In this document: positions 1 to 7,886 of the stretch, in pieces | How positions within the stretch are numbered: position 1 is the stretch's first letter | Layout of the letters: every line of letters begins with the position of its first letter | Source: Mesorhizobium sp. SARCC-RB16n | GTDB taxonomy: Bacteria > Pseudomonadota > Alphaproteobacteria > Rhizobiales > Rhizobiaceae | Length of the DNA: 64,000 nt | NCBI RefSeq assembly: GCF_008520305.1 | Contig: NZ_ML703269.1 | Location: 62,001-126,000, forward strand | Direction: 5' to 3' | Program-made: the position numbers and the translations under genes | Notes under the pieces: generated by a model | Told to the model about the DNA's origin: nothing | The model's input: only the letters and a program-made list of their open reading frames with translations | Database searches by the model: none

Positions 1-873
1 CGTATCGGCCACGACGTCGCCGAAGGACGACGGCGTCGGCACGATGATCACGCCTGCCTCTTTCAGGATCTCGACTTTTTCCTGCGCGGACTCGCCGAAG
101 GCCGAGATGATGGCGCCGGCATGGCCCATGCGGCGGCCTTTCGGGGCGGAAAGTCCGGCGATATAGGCGATCAGCGGCTTCCTCATATTGTCGCGCGCCC
201 AGATCGCGGCTTCGGCTTCCTGCGGTCCGCCGATCTCGCCGATCATCACCACGGCGTCGGTTTCGTCGTCCTGCTCGAACAGCTTCAGAACGTCCTTGAA
301 GGAGGAGCCGTTGATCGGATCCCCGCCGATGCCGACGCTGGTCGAGACGCCGATACCGAGCGCCTTCATCTGCGAAGCGGCCTCGTAGCCCAGCGTTCCC
401 GAGCGGCCGACGATGCCGACGCGGCCGGGAAGGTAGATCGAGCCGGGCATGATGCCCATCAGCGCCTGTCCCGGCGTGATGATGCCGGCGCAGTTCGGCC
501 CGACCAGCCGCATGCGGTCCTCGAATCGGTAGCGGCGCATGTAGCGCTTGACCTGCATCATATCCTGCGAGGGGATGCCGTCGGTGATGCAGACGCAGAG
601 CTTTATTCCCGCATCCGCCGCCTCCATGATCGAATCGGCGGCAAAGGGCGGCGGCACGAACACGATGCTGGCTTCGGCACGGGTTTCGCGCACCGCGCCC
701 TTGACTGTGTTGAAGATCGGCAGGCCGAGATGCGTCTGGCCGCCTTTCCCCGGAGTGACGCCGCCGACGAGCTTGGTGCCGTAGCGCTTCATGTCCTCGG
801 CATGGAAGCTGCCGATCTTGCCGGTGAAACCTTGCACGATGACGCGCGTGCTGCGATTGAGCAGGATTGCCAT
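1..873 (-). CDS. mtkB: Malate-CoA ligase (malate thiokinase) alpha subunit, 3' end off window
   Basis: The frame read leftward from the ATG at 871-873 gives 291 residues and has no stop before base 1, so the C-terminus is missing. It has the succinyl-CoA synthetase alpha fold: an N-terminal CoA-binding Rossmann part (VQGFTGKIGSFH), a GRSGTLGYEA segment, and the phospho-histidine motif GHAGAI near residue 249. A GGAGG ribosome site lies just upstream. It starts 14 bases after mtkA in the same direction. Sequence alone does not separate malate from succinate as substrate. The malate assignment rests on the adjacent malyl-CoA lyase and serine-glyoxylate aminotransferase genes. Malate thiokinase makes malyl-CoA from malate, CoA and ATP in the serine cycle. 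The alternative is a second sucD. Confidence 0.88.
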   Translation of the reverse strand, partial: MAILLNRSTRVIVQGFTGKIGSFHAEDMKRYGTKLVGGVTPGKGGQTHLGLPIFNTVKGAVRETRAEASIVFVPPPFAADSIMEAADAGIKLCVCITDGIPSQDMMQVKRYMRRYRFEDRMRLVGPNCAGIITPGQALMGIMPGSIYLPGRVGIVGRSGTLGYEAASQMKALGIGVSTSVGIGGDPINGSSFKDVLKLFEQDDETDAVVMIGEIGGPQEAEAAIWARDNMRKPLIAYIAGLSAPKGRRMGHAGAIISAFGESAQEKVEILKEAGVIIVPTPSSFGDVVADT

Positions 874-887
874 TTTTCTGTCCTCCC

Positions 888-2072
888 TCAGGCTGCTTTT
901 TTCTTGGTGGCCGTGCGCCATGCGGCGACGGCTTTTTCGGCGGCTTCGGCGAGTGTGTCGGCGACGATCACCGCCTCGCCGGAATCGGCTAGGATCTTGC
1001 GTCCTTCCTCGGCCCTGGTGCCGGAAAGCCGCACCACCAGCGGCACGTTGACACCGACCTCGCGGATCGCCTTGATGACACCTTCGGCAACCCAGTCGCA
1101 ACGGTTGATGCCGGCAAAGATGTTGACCAGGATCGTCTCGACATTCTTGTCGCCGAGCACGGCGCGGAAGGATTTCGCCACCCGCTCGGGCGAAGCGCCG
1201 CCGCCGATGTCGAGGAAGTTCGCCGGCTCGCCGCCGGCGATCTTGATCATGTCCATCGTCGCCATGGCGAGCCCGGCGCCATTGATGATGCAGCCGATAT
1301 TGCCGTCGAGGCCGACATAGGAGAGGCCCCGGTCGCTGGCGAAGGTTTCGCGCGGGTCTTCCTGGCTCTTGTCGCGCAATTCGGAGATTTCCGGCCGCCG
1401 GAACAGCGCGTTCTCGTCAAACGACATCTTGGCGTCAAGCGCCACCAGGCTGCCGTCGCGGGTCACCACCAGCGGATTGATCTCCAGCATCGAGGCGTCG
1501 TAGTCGCGGAACACCTGATAGCAGCTGAAGATGGTCTCGGTCGCCTTGCCGATCAGGCTGTCCTCAAGCCCGAGCCCGAAGGCGATCTCGCGCGCCTGGA
1601 AGCGCTGCATGCCGACGCCCGGATCGACGGTGGCGCGGATGATGGAATCCGGCGCTCTTTCGGCGATCTCCTCGATCTCCATGCCGCCGGCGGCCGAGGC
1701 GACGATCATGACGCGCTCTTCCTTGCGGTCCAGCACGAAGCCGAGATAGAGCTCCTGCGCGATGTCGACGGCTTCCTCCAGATAGAGGCGCGAGATCAGC
1801 TTGCCGCGCGGGCCGGTCTGGTGGGTCACCAGCTTGCGCCCGAGCATGGCTTCGGCGGCGCTGGAAATCTCCTCGTCATTGGAGCAGACCTTGATGCCGC
1901 CGGCCTTGCCGCGCGCACCGGAATGAACCTGCGCCTTCAGCACCCATTTGCCGCCGCCGATCTCGCGCGCCCGGTAGGTCGCCTGCTCCGGGCTGTAGGC
2001 CAGGCCGCCGCGCGGCACATGCACCCCATGCCGGGCGAGCAGTTCCTTGGCTTGATATTCGTGGATGTCCAT
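888..2072 (-). CDS. mtkA: Malate-CoA ligase (malate thiokinase) beta subunit
   Basis: The product is 394 residues, the usual size for the ATP-grasp beta subunit of the succinyl/malate-CoA ligase family. The N-terminus [16 protein letters not shown] and the segment [16 protein letters not shown] are family hallmarks. The C-terminal ligase domain contains DIGGGAS and [14 protein letters not shown]. The ATG at 2072 was chosen over one eight codons earlier because it has a good GGAG site and gives the conserved N-terminus. It pairs with mtkB downstream to form the heteromeric enzyme that activates malate. The first gene after it and the two before it are all serine-cycle genes, which favours malate over succinate. 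Confidence 0.88.
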   Translation of the reverse strand: MDIHEYQAKELLARHGVHVPRGGLAYSPEQATYRAREIGGGKWVLKAQVHSGARGKAGGIKVCSNDEEISSAAEAMLGRKLVTHQTGPRGKLISRLYLEEAVDIAQELYLGFVLDRKEERVMIVASAAGGMEIEEIAERAPDSIIRATVDPGVGMQRFQAREIAFGLGLEDSLIGKATETIFSCYQVFRDYDASMLEINPLVVTRDGSLVALDAKMSFDENALFRRPEISELRDKSQEDPRETFASDRGLSYVGLDGNIGCIINGAGLAMATMDMIKIAGGEPANFLDIGGGASPERVAKSFRAVLGDKNVETILVNIFAGINRCDWVAEGVIKAIREVGVNVPLVVRLSGTRAEEGRKILADSGEAVIVADTLAEAAEKAVAAWRTATKKKAA

Positions 2073-2123
2073 TTTTTCTCCTCCCCAGATCGTCAAAATG
2101 CCGCGACGCGCGGCCCTCGTTGG

Positions 2124-3074
2124 CTAATTGAGCTGGCCGGCGCGTTCGATGGCGTCGTTGACCACCAGCACGTTGCGCGCCATGCGCTCCGATGCGGCGT
2201 CGATCATCTTGCCATCGAGCGCCGCAGCACCCTTGCCCTGCGCCTCGGCTTCCTTCAGCACTTCGAGGATGCGGCGGGCGCGCGTGACTTCCTTCTCCGG
2301 CGGCGAGAACACGTCGTTGGCCAAGGCAATCTGCGAGGGATGGATCGCCCATTTGCCTTCGATGCCGAGCGCGGCGGCGCGCCTGGCGGCCGCCTTGTAG
2401 CCTTCCGGATCGGAGAAATCACCGAACGGCCCGTCGATGGCGCGCAACCCATAGGCGCGGCAGGCGACGGTCATCCGCGACAGGGCGAAATGCCACTGGT
2501 CGCCGGGATAGTCGGGATTGAGGCCGCCGATGTTGACGGTGCGCGCCTTGTTGCTGGCGGCATAGTCGGCAACGCCGAAATGCATCGCCTCCAGCCGGCC
2601 TGGCGTCGCGGCAATGGCCTCGACATTGGCCATGCCAAGCGCGGTCTCGATCAGCGCTTCCAGGCCGACACGGGTCTTGAAGCCCTTGGCCATCTCGATC
2701 TGGTTGACCATGGCCTCGACCATATAGAGATCGGCCGGCACGCCGACCTTCGGCACCAATATGGTGTCCAGCCGGTCGCCGGCCTGTTCCATCACGTCGA
2801 CGACGTCGCGGTACATATAATGGGTGTCGAGGCCGTTGATGCGTACCGAAACGGTCTTGCCCTTGGCGCGCCAGTCGATGTCGTTGAGCGCCTGGATGAT
2901 GTTCTTGCGGGCGCGTTCCTTGTCGGGCGGGGCGACGGCGTCCTCTATGTCGAGGAAGACGAAGTCGGCGGCGCTGTTGGCCGCCTTGTCGATCATCTCC
3001 GGGCTCGAGCCGGGAACCGCCAGCTCGCTGCGCTGCAGCCTGAGTTTCTTGAGGTGGTTGATGGTGTGGCTCAT
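2124..3074 (-). CDS. mcl: L-malyl-CoA lyase / beta-methylmalyl-CoA lyase (HpcH/HpaI family)
   Basis: A 316-residue member of the CitE/HpcH/HpaI TIM-barrel family. It should cleave malyl-CoA to glyoxylate and acetyl-CoA, the exit step of the serine cycle, using Mg2+. Visible marks are FVFLDIEDAVAPPDKERARKN near residues 35-55, VRINGLDTHY, GLEALIETALGMANVEAIA and GVADYAASNKART. The start at 3074 was chosen for a GGGGAGAG site. The 35 extra upstream codons are low-complexity Arg-rich and overlap sga. It lies 11 bases after sga and about 50 bases before mtkA, in one operon. The ethylmalonyl-CoA pathway also uses this enzyme, but the neighbours point to the serine cycle. Confidence 0.92.
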   Translation of the reverse strand: MSHTINHLKKLRLQRSELAVPGSSPEMIDKAANSAADFVFLDIEDAVAPPDKERARKNIIQALNDIDWRAKGKTVSVRINGLDTHYMYRDVVDVMEQAGDRLDTILVPKVGVPADLYMVEAMVNQIEMAKGFKTRVGLEALIETALGMANVEAIAATPGRLEAMHFGVADYAASNKARTVNIGGLNPDYPGDQWHFALSRMTVACRAYGLRAIDGPFGDFSDPEGYKAAARRAAALGIEGKWAIHPSQIALANDVFSPPEKEVTRARRILEVLKEAEAQGKGAAALDGKMIDAASERMARNVLVVNDAIERAGQLN

Positions 3075-3085
3075 CTTCTCTCCCC

Positions 3086-4276
3086 TCAGGCGGCTTCGGC
3101 GACCGGCACCGCGGCCGAGGCGCGGAAATGCTGGATAGCGGCGCCGACGCCGGAGCCCGGCGCCAGTCGGACGCCGCAATCGAGCAGCGCCATTTCAGCC
3201 GATGACAGCGAGGCCAGCACCATCACCTCGTTCAGCCAGCCGAGATGGCCAATGCGGAAAACCTTGCCGAACACCTTGTTGAGGCCGCCGCCGAGCGACG
3301 TCTGGTAGGCCTCGTAGGCGCGCTTGACGACGTCGCCGCTGTCGATGCCTTCCGGCACGAGAATGGCGCTGACCGTGTCCGAATGCCATTTCGGCGCCTT
3401 GGCGCAGAGCTTCAGTCCCCAGGCGTCGACCGCCTTGCGCACGCCTTCGGCCAACCGATGGTGACGGGCGAAGATGGCGTCCAGCCCTTCTTCGGCGATC
3501 AGGTCGAGCGAGGCGCGCAGGCCGCGCAGCAATTGCGTCGCAGGCGTATAGGGGAAATAACCGGCGTCGTTGGCGCGGATCATGTCCTCGAAGGAGAAGA
3601 AGCAGCGCCGGTGGGTTGCGGTTCTGGAAGCGACGAGCGCCTTCTTGCTGACCGAGAGGAAGCCGAGGCCGGCCGGCAGCATGAAGCCCTTCTGCGAGCC
3701 GCTGACGGCGCAGTCGACGCCCCATTCCTCCTGGCGGAAGTCGATCGAGCCGATCGACGAGACGCCGTCGACGAAGAGGAGCGCTGGGTGGTTCGCATCG
3801 TCGAGCGCCGCGCGGCAGCCTGCGACATCGCTGGTGACGCCAGTCGCCGTCTCGTTCTGGGTGCAGAAGACCGCCTTGATGCGGTGTGTCTTGTCCGCCT
3901 TCAGCCGCTCCGCATAGAGGTCCAGCGGCACGCCGGTTCCCCATTCACAGTCGATCATGTCGACCTCGAAGCCGAGCCGCTCGGCCATGTCGACCCACAG
4001 ATGCGAGAACTGGCCGAAGCGCGACATCAGCACGCGGTCGCCGGGGCTGAGCACATTGGTCATCGCCGCTTCCCAGGCGCCGGTGCCGGAGGACGGATAG
4101 ATGAAGACGCGGCCAGTCTCGTTCTTGAAGACTTTTTTGATGTCCTCGAACAGCGGCAGGGTGAGGTCGGGGAAGGTGGCCGCGCGCATGTCCTCCATCG
4201 GCAGGTTCATCGCCTGCCGCACCTGTTCGGGAATGTTTGTGGGTCCGGGGATGAAGAGATGAGTGAACCCAGCCAT
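3086..4276 (-). CDS. sga: Serine-glyoxylate aminotransferase
   Basis: A 396-residue class V PLP aminotransferase that transfers the amino group of serine to glyoxylate, giving hydroxypyruvate and glycine. The N-terminus FTHLFIPGPTNIPEQV and the segment PSSGTGAWEAAMTN are typical. The PLP lysine is K196 in SGSQKGFMLP, preceded by LLFVDGVSSIGS. The start at 4276 has a GGAGGAG site. Twenty-three further upstream codons are open but lack family similarity. It is the first gene of the operon sga-mcl-mtkA-mtkB, about 120 bases downstream of the LuxR-type gene on the same strand. The family also contains alanine- and phosphonate-type transaminases, but the length, N-terminus and operon fit SGAT well. 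Confidence 0.92.
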   Translation of the reverse strand: MAGFTHLFIPGPTNIPEQVRQAMNLPMEDMRAATFPDLTLPLFEDIKKVFKNETGRVFIYPSSGTGAWEAAMTNVLSPGDRVLMSRFGQFSHLWVDMAERLGFEVDMIDCEWGTGVPLDLYAERLKADKTHRIKAVFCTQNETATGVTSDVAGCRAALDDANHPALLFVDGVSSIGSIDFRQEEWGVDCAVSGSQKGFMLPAGLGFLSVSKKALVASRTATHRRCFFSFEDMIRANDAGYFPYTPATQLLRGLRASLDLIAEEGLDAIFARHHRLAEGVRKAVDAWGLKLCAKAPKWHSDTVSAILVPEGIDSGDVVKRAYEAYQTSLGGGLNKVFGKVFRIGHLGWLNEVMVLASLSSAEMALLDCGVRLAPGSGVGAAIQHFRASAAVPVAEAA

Positions 4277-4398
4277 GCGCGAACTCCTCCGATCGTTTTG
4301 GATTATGGGAGGAAGTGTCGCGTCGGAAAGGCCGGCCAACAACACCTTGCCGGGTAAGTTCTTGGCCCGTGCGGGTGGCGTGCTCCTACCCGGTTGGC

Positions 4399-5130
4399 CT
4401 ACCCGATAGGCGACTTGGGGCTTCGACGCTTCTCGCTCGAATAGAGCGCGACCGCCATGGCGCGGTTGCGGACGTCCAGCTTGTCGTAGAGATTCTTGAG
4501 ATGGTATTTCACCGTATTCTCGGAGATGCCGGTCCGGGTCGCGATCTGCAAATTGGTCCAGCCGTCGGACAGCACCGCCAGCAGTTCACGCTCGCGCACG
4601 GTAAGCCGGGACAGAGGCGTGTCGTTGACCTTGTTGATGTCGATATAGGGGATGCAGATGCGGCCATGGGCGACTGCCAGGATCGTGTCGAAGATGATGG
4701 CGGGATCGTCGAACTGGAAGCAGTAGCCCTGAGCCCCCAGGCGCACGCATTGTTTCAGGATGCCGATGTCATGGTCGTTTGAAAAAACCGCGATGCGAAC
4801 GTTGAGCTTGCTGTCCTGGACCTCGGCCAGGACGTCCGCGCCGTCCATGTCGGAGAGCTTCCAGCCGATCACGGCGACATCGAACTCCCGCACCGTTGCC
4901 AGCTCCAGGAAATGCCTGCCGCTTTGTACCGAGGCCAGAAGTTCGAAGCGCCCGTCGCATTCCAGCATTTCGCGCAGAGCCGATATGACGAGCGGATTGC
5001 GTTCGGCCACGACCACGCGAACGCGCCGCTCCTCGATTGCCTTGTTTTCTGTCCGAGACCTGATCTTCAAGGGCTTCCGGCTTTTTTGTTGCGGCCTGGC
5101 GGGTCCAGCCGATGCCTGGACCTGCATCAT
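4399..5130 (-). CDS. LuxR/NarL-type regulator with degenerate receiver domain
   Basis: The product is 243 residues. An N-terminal CheY-like receiver covers about residues 36-150 and a C-terminal LuxR HTH about 175-235 (LTVRERELLAVLSDGWTNLQIA, ISENTVKYHLKNLYDKL). In DVAVIGWKLSDMDG the position that normally holds the phospho-accepting Asp is Gly (about residue 89), and the acidic pair near the N-terminus is also reduced. It probably does not work as a normal phospho-switch. No sensor kinase is adjacent. It sits just upstream of the serine-cycle operon on the same strand, so control of that operon is a reasonable guess. In the gap to sga, the sequence CCTACCCG occurs twice, 13 bases apart, at 4385 and 4398. 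The frame stays open far upstream, but the domain start and the ATG pair at 5125-5130 set the N-terminus; the ribosome site is weak. Confidence 0.8.
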   Translation of the reverse strand: MMQVQASAGPARPQQKSRKPLKIRSRTENKAIEERRVRVVVAERNPLVISALREMLECDGRFELLASVQSGRHFLELATVREFDVAVIGWKLSDMDGADVLAEVQDSKLNVRIAVFSNDHDIGILKQCVRLGAQGYCFQFDDPAIIFDTILAVAHGRICIPYIDINKVNDTPLSRLTVRERELLAVLSDGWTNLQIATRTGISENTVKYHLKNLYDKLDVRNRAMAVALYSSEKRRSPKSPIG

Positions 5131-5460
5131 GACAATTCTGCCGCAATGGTGCAGGGGTGCTCTTTCCCCAGCGACATCAGCTGTCGCGCCGCAGGAAGCC
5201 GAAGGGCGCCCTTCTTTCGATGAAATCGAGAGTCCGTGCGCCCATGATAGCACGCATCGGCGAAGCCCCGACGTGAGCGGGCAAGCATGCGTTTGACCTG
5301 AAATTCCCGTGCGTTGGAAGAAGATGTTGCGAAGTTGAGGCGTTCCGGATCGCCATCGCTTTGTATGGGCGCCGGATCCGAAAACCGGTTTCCACTTTGC
5401 GGAATCATGGTCTAGACCTGATTTGCACCTTTTCCGGGATTCTGATGGCGGGAGGCGCTG
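5131..5460. other. Divergent intergenic region with a rhizobial-type repeat
   Basis: About 330 bases between the LuxR-type gene and mgtE with no credible gene. Bases 5366-5412 hold an imperfect inverted element (ATCCGAAAACCGG, then TTTCCACTTTGCGGAATCATG) of a type scattered through rhizobial intergenic regions. A GGAGG site at 5451-5455 serves the GTG start of mgtE. Promoters for both flanking genes should lie here, but no convincing -35/-10 pair was seen. Confidence 0.5.
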
Positions 5461-6879
5461 GTGGAAGGCCAGGACGAACGGACGACCGGCGCCGGGGCCG
5501 CCGACGAGCACCACGCCGACATTTATGGCGAGGACGGTGCCGTCCTTTCGTCCTTCCTTGCCCAGATCGGCGCCGCGATCGCCGACCGCGACACGCTGAC
5601 CCTCAAGCGGGAAGTCGACGACCTGCATCAGTCGGAACTTGGCGATCTCATCGAGGCGCTGCACCCCGAACAGCGGCTTGCCCTGGTCGAGCTGCTGGGC
5701 GCCGACTTCGACTTCTCCGCGCTGACCGAGGTCGACGAGGCGATCCGCATGGATATCGTCGATCACCTGCCCAATGCGCAGATCGCGCAGGCGGTACAGG
5801 AACTCGATTCCGACGATGCCGTCTACATCCTCGAAGATCTCGAACCGGAAGACCAGGACGAGATCCTGTCGCAGCTGCCGTTCACCGAGCGGATCAGGCT
5901 GCGCCGTTCGCTCGACTACCCGGAAGAGACCGCCGGGCGGCGTATGCAGACCGAGTTCGTCGCGGTGCCGCCCTTCTGGACCATCGGCCAGACCATCGAC
6001 TACATGCGCGAGGACAAGAACCTTCCCGAGCGCTTCAGCCAGATCTTCGTCATCGATCCGACCTTCAAGTTGTTGGGAGCCATCGATCTCGACCAGATCC
6101 TGCGCACCAAGCGCGCGGTCAAGGTCGAGGAAGTCATGCATGAAACGCGGCACGCCATTCCCGCAACCATGGACCAGGAAGAGGCGGCGCGGGAATTCGA
6201 ACAATACGACCTTTTGTCGGCCGCCGTCGTCGACGAGAACGAGCGGCTGGTCGGCGTGCTGACCATCGACGACGTCGTCGACGTCATCCAGCAGGAAGCG
6301 GAGGAAGACCTGCTGCGCATGGGCGGCGTCGGCGACGAAGAACTCTCCGACAGCATCCTGTCGACCTCGCGCTCCCGCGTTCCCTGGCTGCTCGTCAATC
6401 TGCTGACGGCATTTCTGGCGGCATCGGTGATCGGCCTGTTCGACCACACGATCGAGCGGATCGTGGCGCTCGCCGTGCTGATGCCGATCGTGGCCGGCAT
6501 GGGCGGCAATGCCGGTTCGCAGACCATGACCGTCACCGTGCGGGCGCTGGCGACCAGGGATCTCGACATCTACAACGCCGCCCGCATCATCCGCCGCGAG
6601 GTGGGTGTGGGCTTCATCAACGGCATCGTCTTTGCCGTTTTGATCGGCATCGTCGCCGCCGCCTGGTTTCGCGATCCCAATCTCGGCGGGATCATAGGAG
6701 CCGCCATGATCATCAACATGTTCGCGGCAGCACTTGCCGGCATCCTCATTCCGCTGTTGCTCGACCGGTTCAAGATCGACCCAGCCGTGGCGTCGGCGGT
6801 TTTCGTCACCACCGTCACCGACTGCGTCGGCTTTTTCGCTTTCCTCGGCCTGGCAAGCTGGTGGTTCGGCGTCAGGTGA
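5461..6879 (+). CDS. mgtE: Magnesium transporter MgtE
   Basis: A 472-residue inner-membrane Mg2+ channel of the MgtE family. The soluble N-terminal domain (about 40-150) and paired CBS domains (about 150-285, including FSQIFVIDPTFKLLGAIDLDQIL and AAVVDENERLVGVLTIDDVVDVI) act as Mg2+ sensors. About five transmembrane helices follow (about 310-472), with the conserved GMGGNAGSQTMTV segment that lines the pore. The start is GTG at 5461 with GGAGG six bases upstream. The nearest upstream ATG (5445) is out of frame. It is monocistronic and divergent from the LuxR-type gene. Length and domain order are normal for the family. Confidence 0.95.
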   Translation: MEGQDERTTGAGAADEHHADIYGEDGAVLSSFLAQIGAAIADRDTLTLKREVDDLHQSELGDLIEALHPEQRLALVELLGADFDFSALTEVDEAIRMDIVDHLPNAQIAQAVQELDSDDAVYILEDLEPEDQDEILSQLPFTERIRLRRSLDYPEETAGRRMQTEFVAVPPFWTIGQTIDYMREDKNLPERFSQIFVIDPTFKLLGAIDLDQILRTKRAVKVEEVMHETRHAIPATMDQEEAAREFEQYDLLSAAVVDENERLVGVLTIDDVVDVIQQEAEEDLLRMGGVGDEELSDSILSTSRSRVPWLLVNLLTAFLAASVIGLFDHTIERIVALAVLMPIVAGMGGNAGSQTMTVTVRALATRDLDIYNAARIIRREVGVGFINGIVFAVLIGIVAAAWFRDPNLGGIIGAAMIINMFAAALAGILIPLLLDRFKIDPAVASAVFVTTVTDCVGFFAFLGLASWWFGVR

Positions 6880-6895
6880 GCGGTCTCAATTGACT

Positions 6896-6905
6896 TTTAC
6901 GTAAA
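6896..6905. promoter_or_regulatory. Palindrome TTTACGTAAA upstream of the MerR gene
   Basis: A perfect 10-base palindrome within TTGACTTTTACGTAAATG, about 110 bases before the MerR start. MerR-family repressors of the LiuR type bind TTTACGT-containing palindromes, so this may be an autoregulatory operator. That is inference from position and sequence only. Confidence 0.45.
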
Positions 6906-7016
6906 TGCCGTGCGAGGCTCGCGCTGGGTGCCGCGTCGATTCCGATGTGGCAAGGGTTTGGTTCGGGACGGAGGGCGCCGCATGGCGAATGCCCGGGCTT
7001 CCGGCGTGGAGTGACA

Positions 7017-7403
7017 ATGCGGGAATATTATTCGATCACCGAACTGACCCGCGAATTCGACGTGTCGACGCGGACGCTGCGTTTCTACGAAGACGAGGGA
7101 CTGGTGCAGCCGGTGCGGCGCGGCCGCACGCGGCTGTTTCGCCCATCCGATCGCCATCTCATCCGGCAGATCATGCGCGGAAAACGGCTCGGTTTCTCGA
7201 TCAACGAGATCCGCGAGATCATCCAGATGTACAAGGAGCCGCCAGGCGAGGTCGGGCAGCTCAAGCTGATGATCAAGCGCATCGAGGAAAAACGCGAGGA
7301 TCTCCGGCAAAAGCGCCGCGACCTCGAGGAGACGCTGGCCGAACTCGACCAGGCCGAAGAGTCTTGCGTCGAGCGGCTCGTCGAGCTCGGCGTCAACACG
7401 TAA
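7017..7403 (+). CDS. MerR-family transcriptional regulator (LiuR-like)
   Basis: A 128-residue protein. The winged HTH (about 5-75) begins YYSITELTREFDVSTRTLRFYEDEGL and is followed by a dimerisation coiled coil (about 85-120) rich in Lys, Glu and Arg. It has no Cys cluster for metal sensing. The pattern resembles LiuR/PsrA-type MerR regulators of branched-chain amino acid and acyl-CoA catabolism, but no such catabolic operon is next to it here. The start at 7017 has GGAG at 7007-7010; the longer open frame upstream is low-complexity. A TTTACGTAAA palindrome lies upstream. Its targets are probably elsewhere. Confidence 0.85.
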   Translation: MREYYSITELTREFDVSTRTLRFYEDEGLVQPVRRGRTRLFRPSDRHLIRQIMRGKRLGFSINEIREIIQMYKEPPGEVGQLKLMIKRIEEKREDLRQKRRDLEETLAELDQAEESCVERLVELGVNT

Positions 7404-7409
7404 CCCTGC

Positions 7410-7886
7410 TCAAATCCAGCGCCGCACCCGTTTGGAATAATCCCGGTATTTCTTGCCGAATTTCGCCGCCAGTATCTTTTCCTCGCCCTCGATCGCGACC
7501 TTCTGGGTGATGAAGGCGGCGACGAAGGCAAGCAGGAAGAACCAGGCGATGCCGGAGACGAAGGCAACGCCGATCAGCATCAGCGTCAACGCCAGGTAGA
7601 TCGGATTGCGGGTGACGCCGAATGGGCCCGAGGTGACCAGGTGGTCCGGCAGGGCGGTGGGGCTGAGCGTGGTCTTGGCGCGCATCATGATGCGGACCGC
7701 GGTGAACCAGAGCGCGGCGGCGGCGAACAGTGCCACCCAGCCTGCGGCAAACAGGATGTCGCCCAGCAGGTCGCCAATCCAAGGCAGGGGATAGAGCATG
7801 CCGAGGATGATGCTGACGGCGATTGCGGCGGCGTAGATCACTGGCGGCCACGGTACTACCCCAGGCTTCGGCTTCGGCTCGATCAT
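7410..7886 (-). CDS. Isoprenylcysteine carboxyl methyltransferase / phospholipid methyltransferase-like membrane protein
   Basis: A 158-residue protein with about four to five transmembrane segments. The C-terminal signature LVTSGPFGVTRNPIYLALTLMLIG, followed by EEKILAAKFGKKYRDYSKRVRRW, marks the ICMT/PEMT SAM-dependent methyltransferase superfamily. The bacterial substrate is unknown. The start at 7886 has a strong GGAGGGAGGG site. The ATG overlaps the stop of the upstream DUF1624 gene by four bases (7883-7886), so the two are translationally coupled. It converges on the MerR gene, with only six bases between the stops. Confidence 0.82.
   Translation of the reverse strand: MIEPKPKPGVVPWPPVIYAAAIAVSIILGMLYPLPWIGDLLGDILFAAGWVALFAAAALWFTAVRIMMRAKTTLSPTALPDHLVTSGPFGVTRNPIYLALTLMLIGVAFVSGIAWFFLLAFVAAFITQKVAIEGEEKILAAKFGKKYRDYSKRVRRWI

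Noticed and set aside
1821-3308. 495-codon plus-strand open frame
   Set aside because: Antisense of mtkA/mcl, which are unambiguous. No domain in the shadow frame.
5131-6447. Continuous minus-strand open frame extending the LuxR-type gene to 682 codons
   Set aside because: The extension lies opposite mgtE and the intergenic repeat, has low-complexity Arg/Asp-rich composition and no domain. The LuxR protein starts at 5130.
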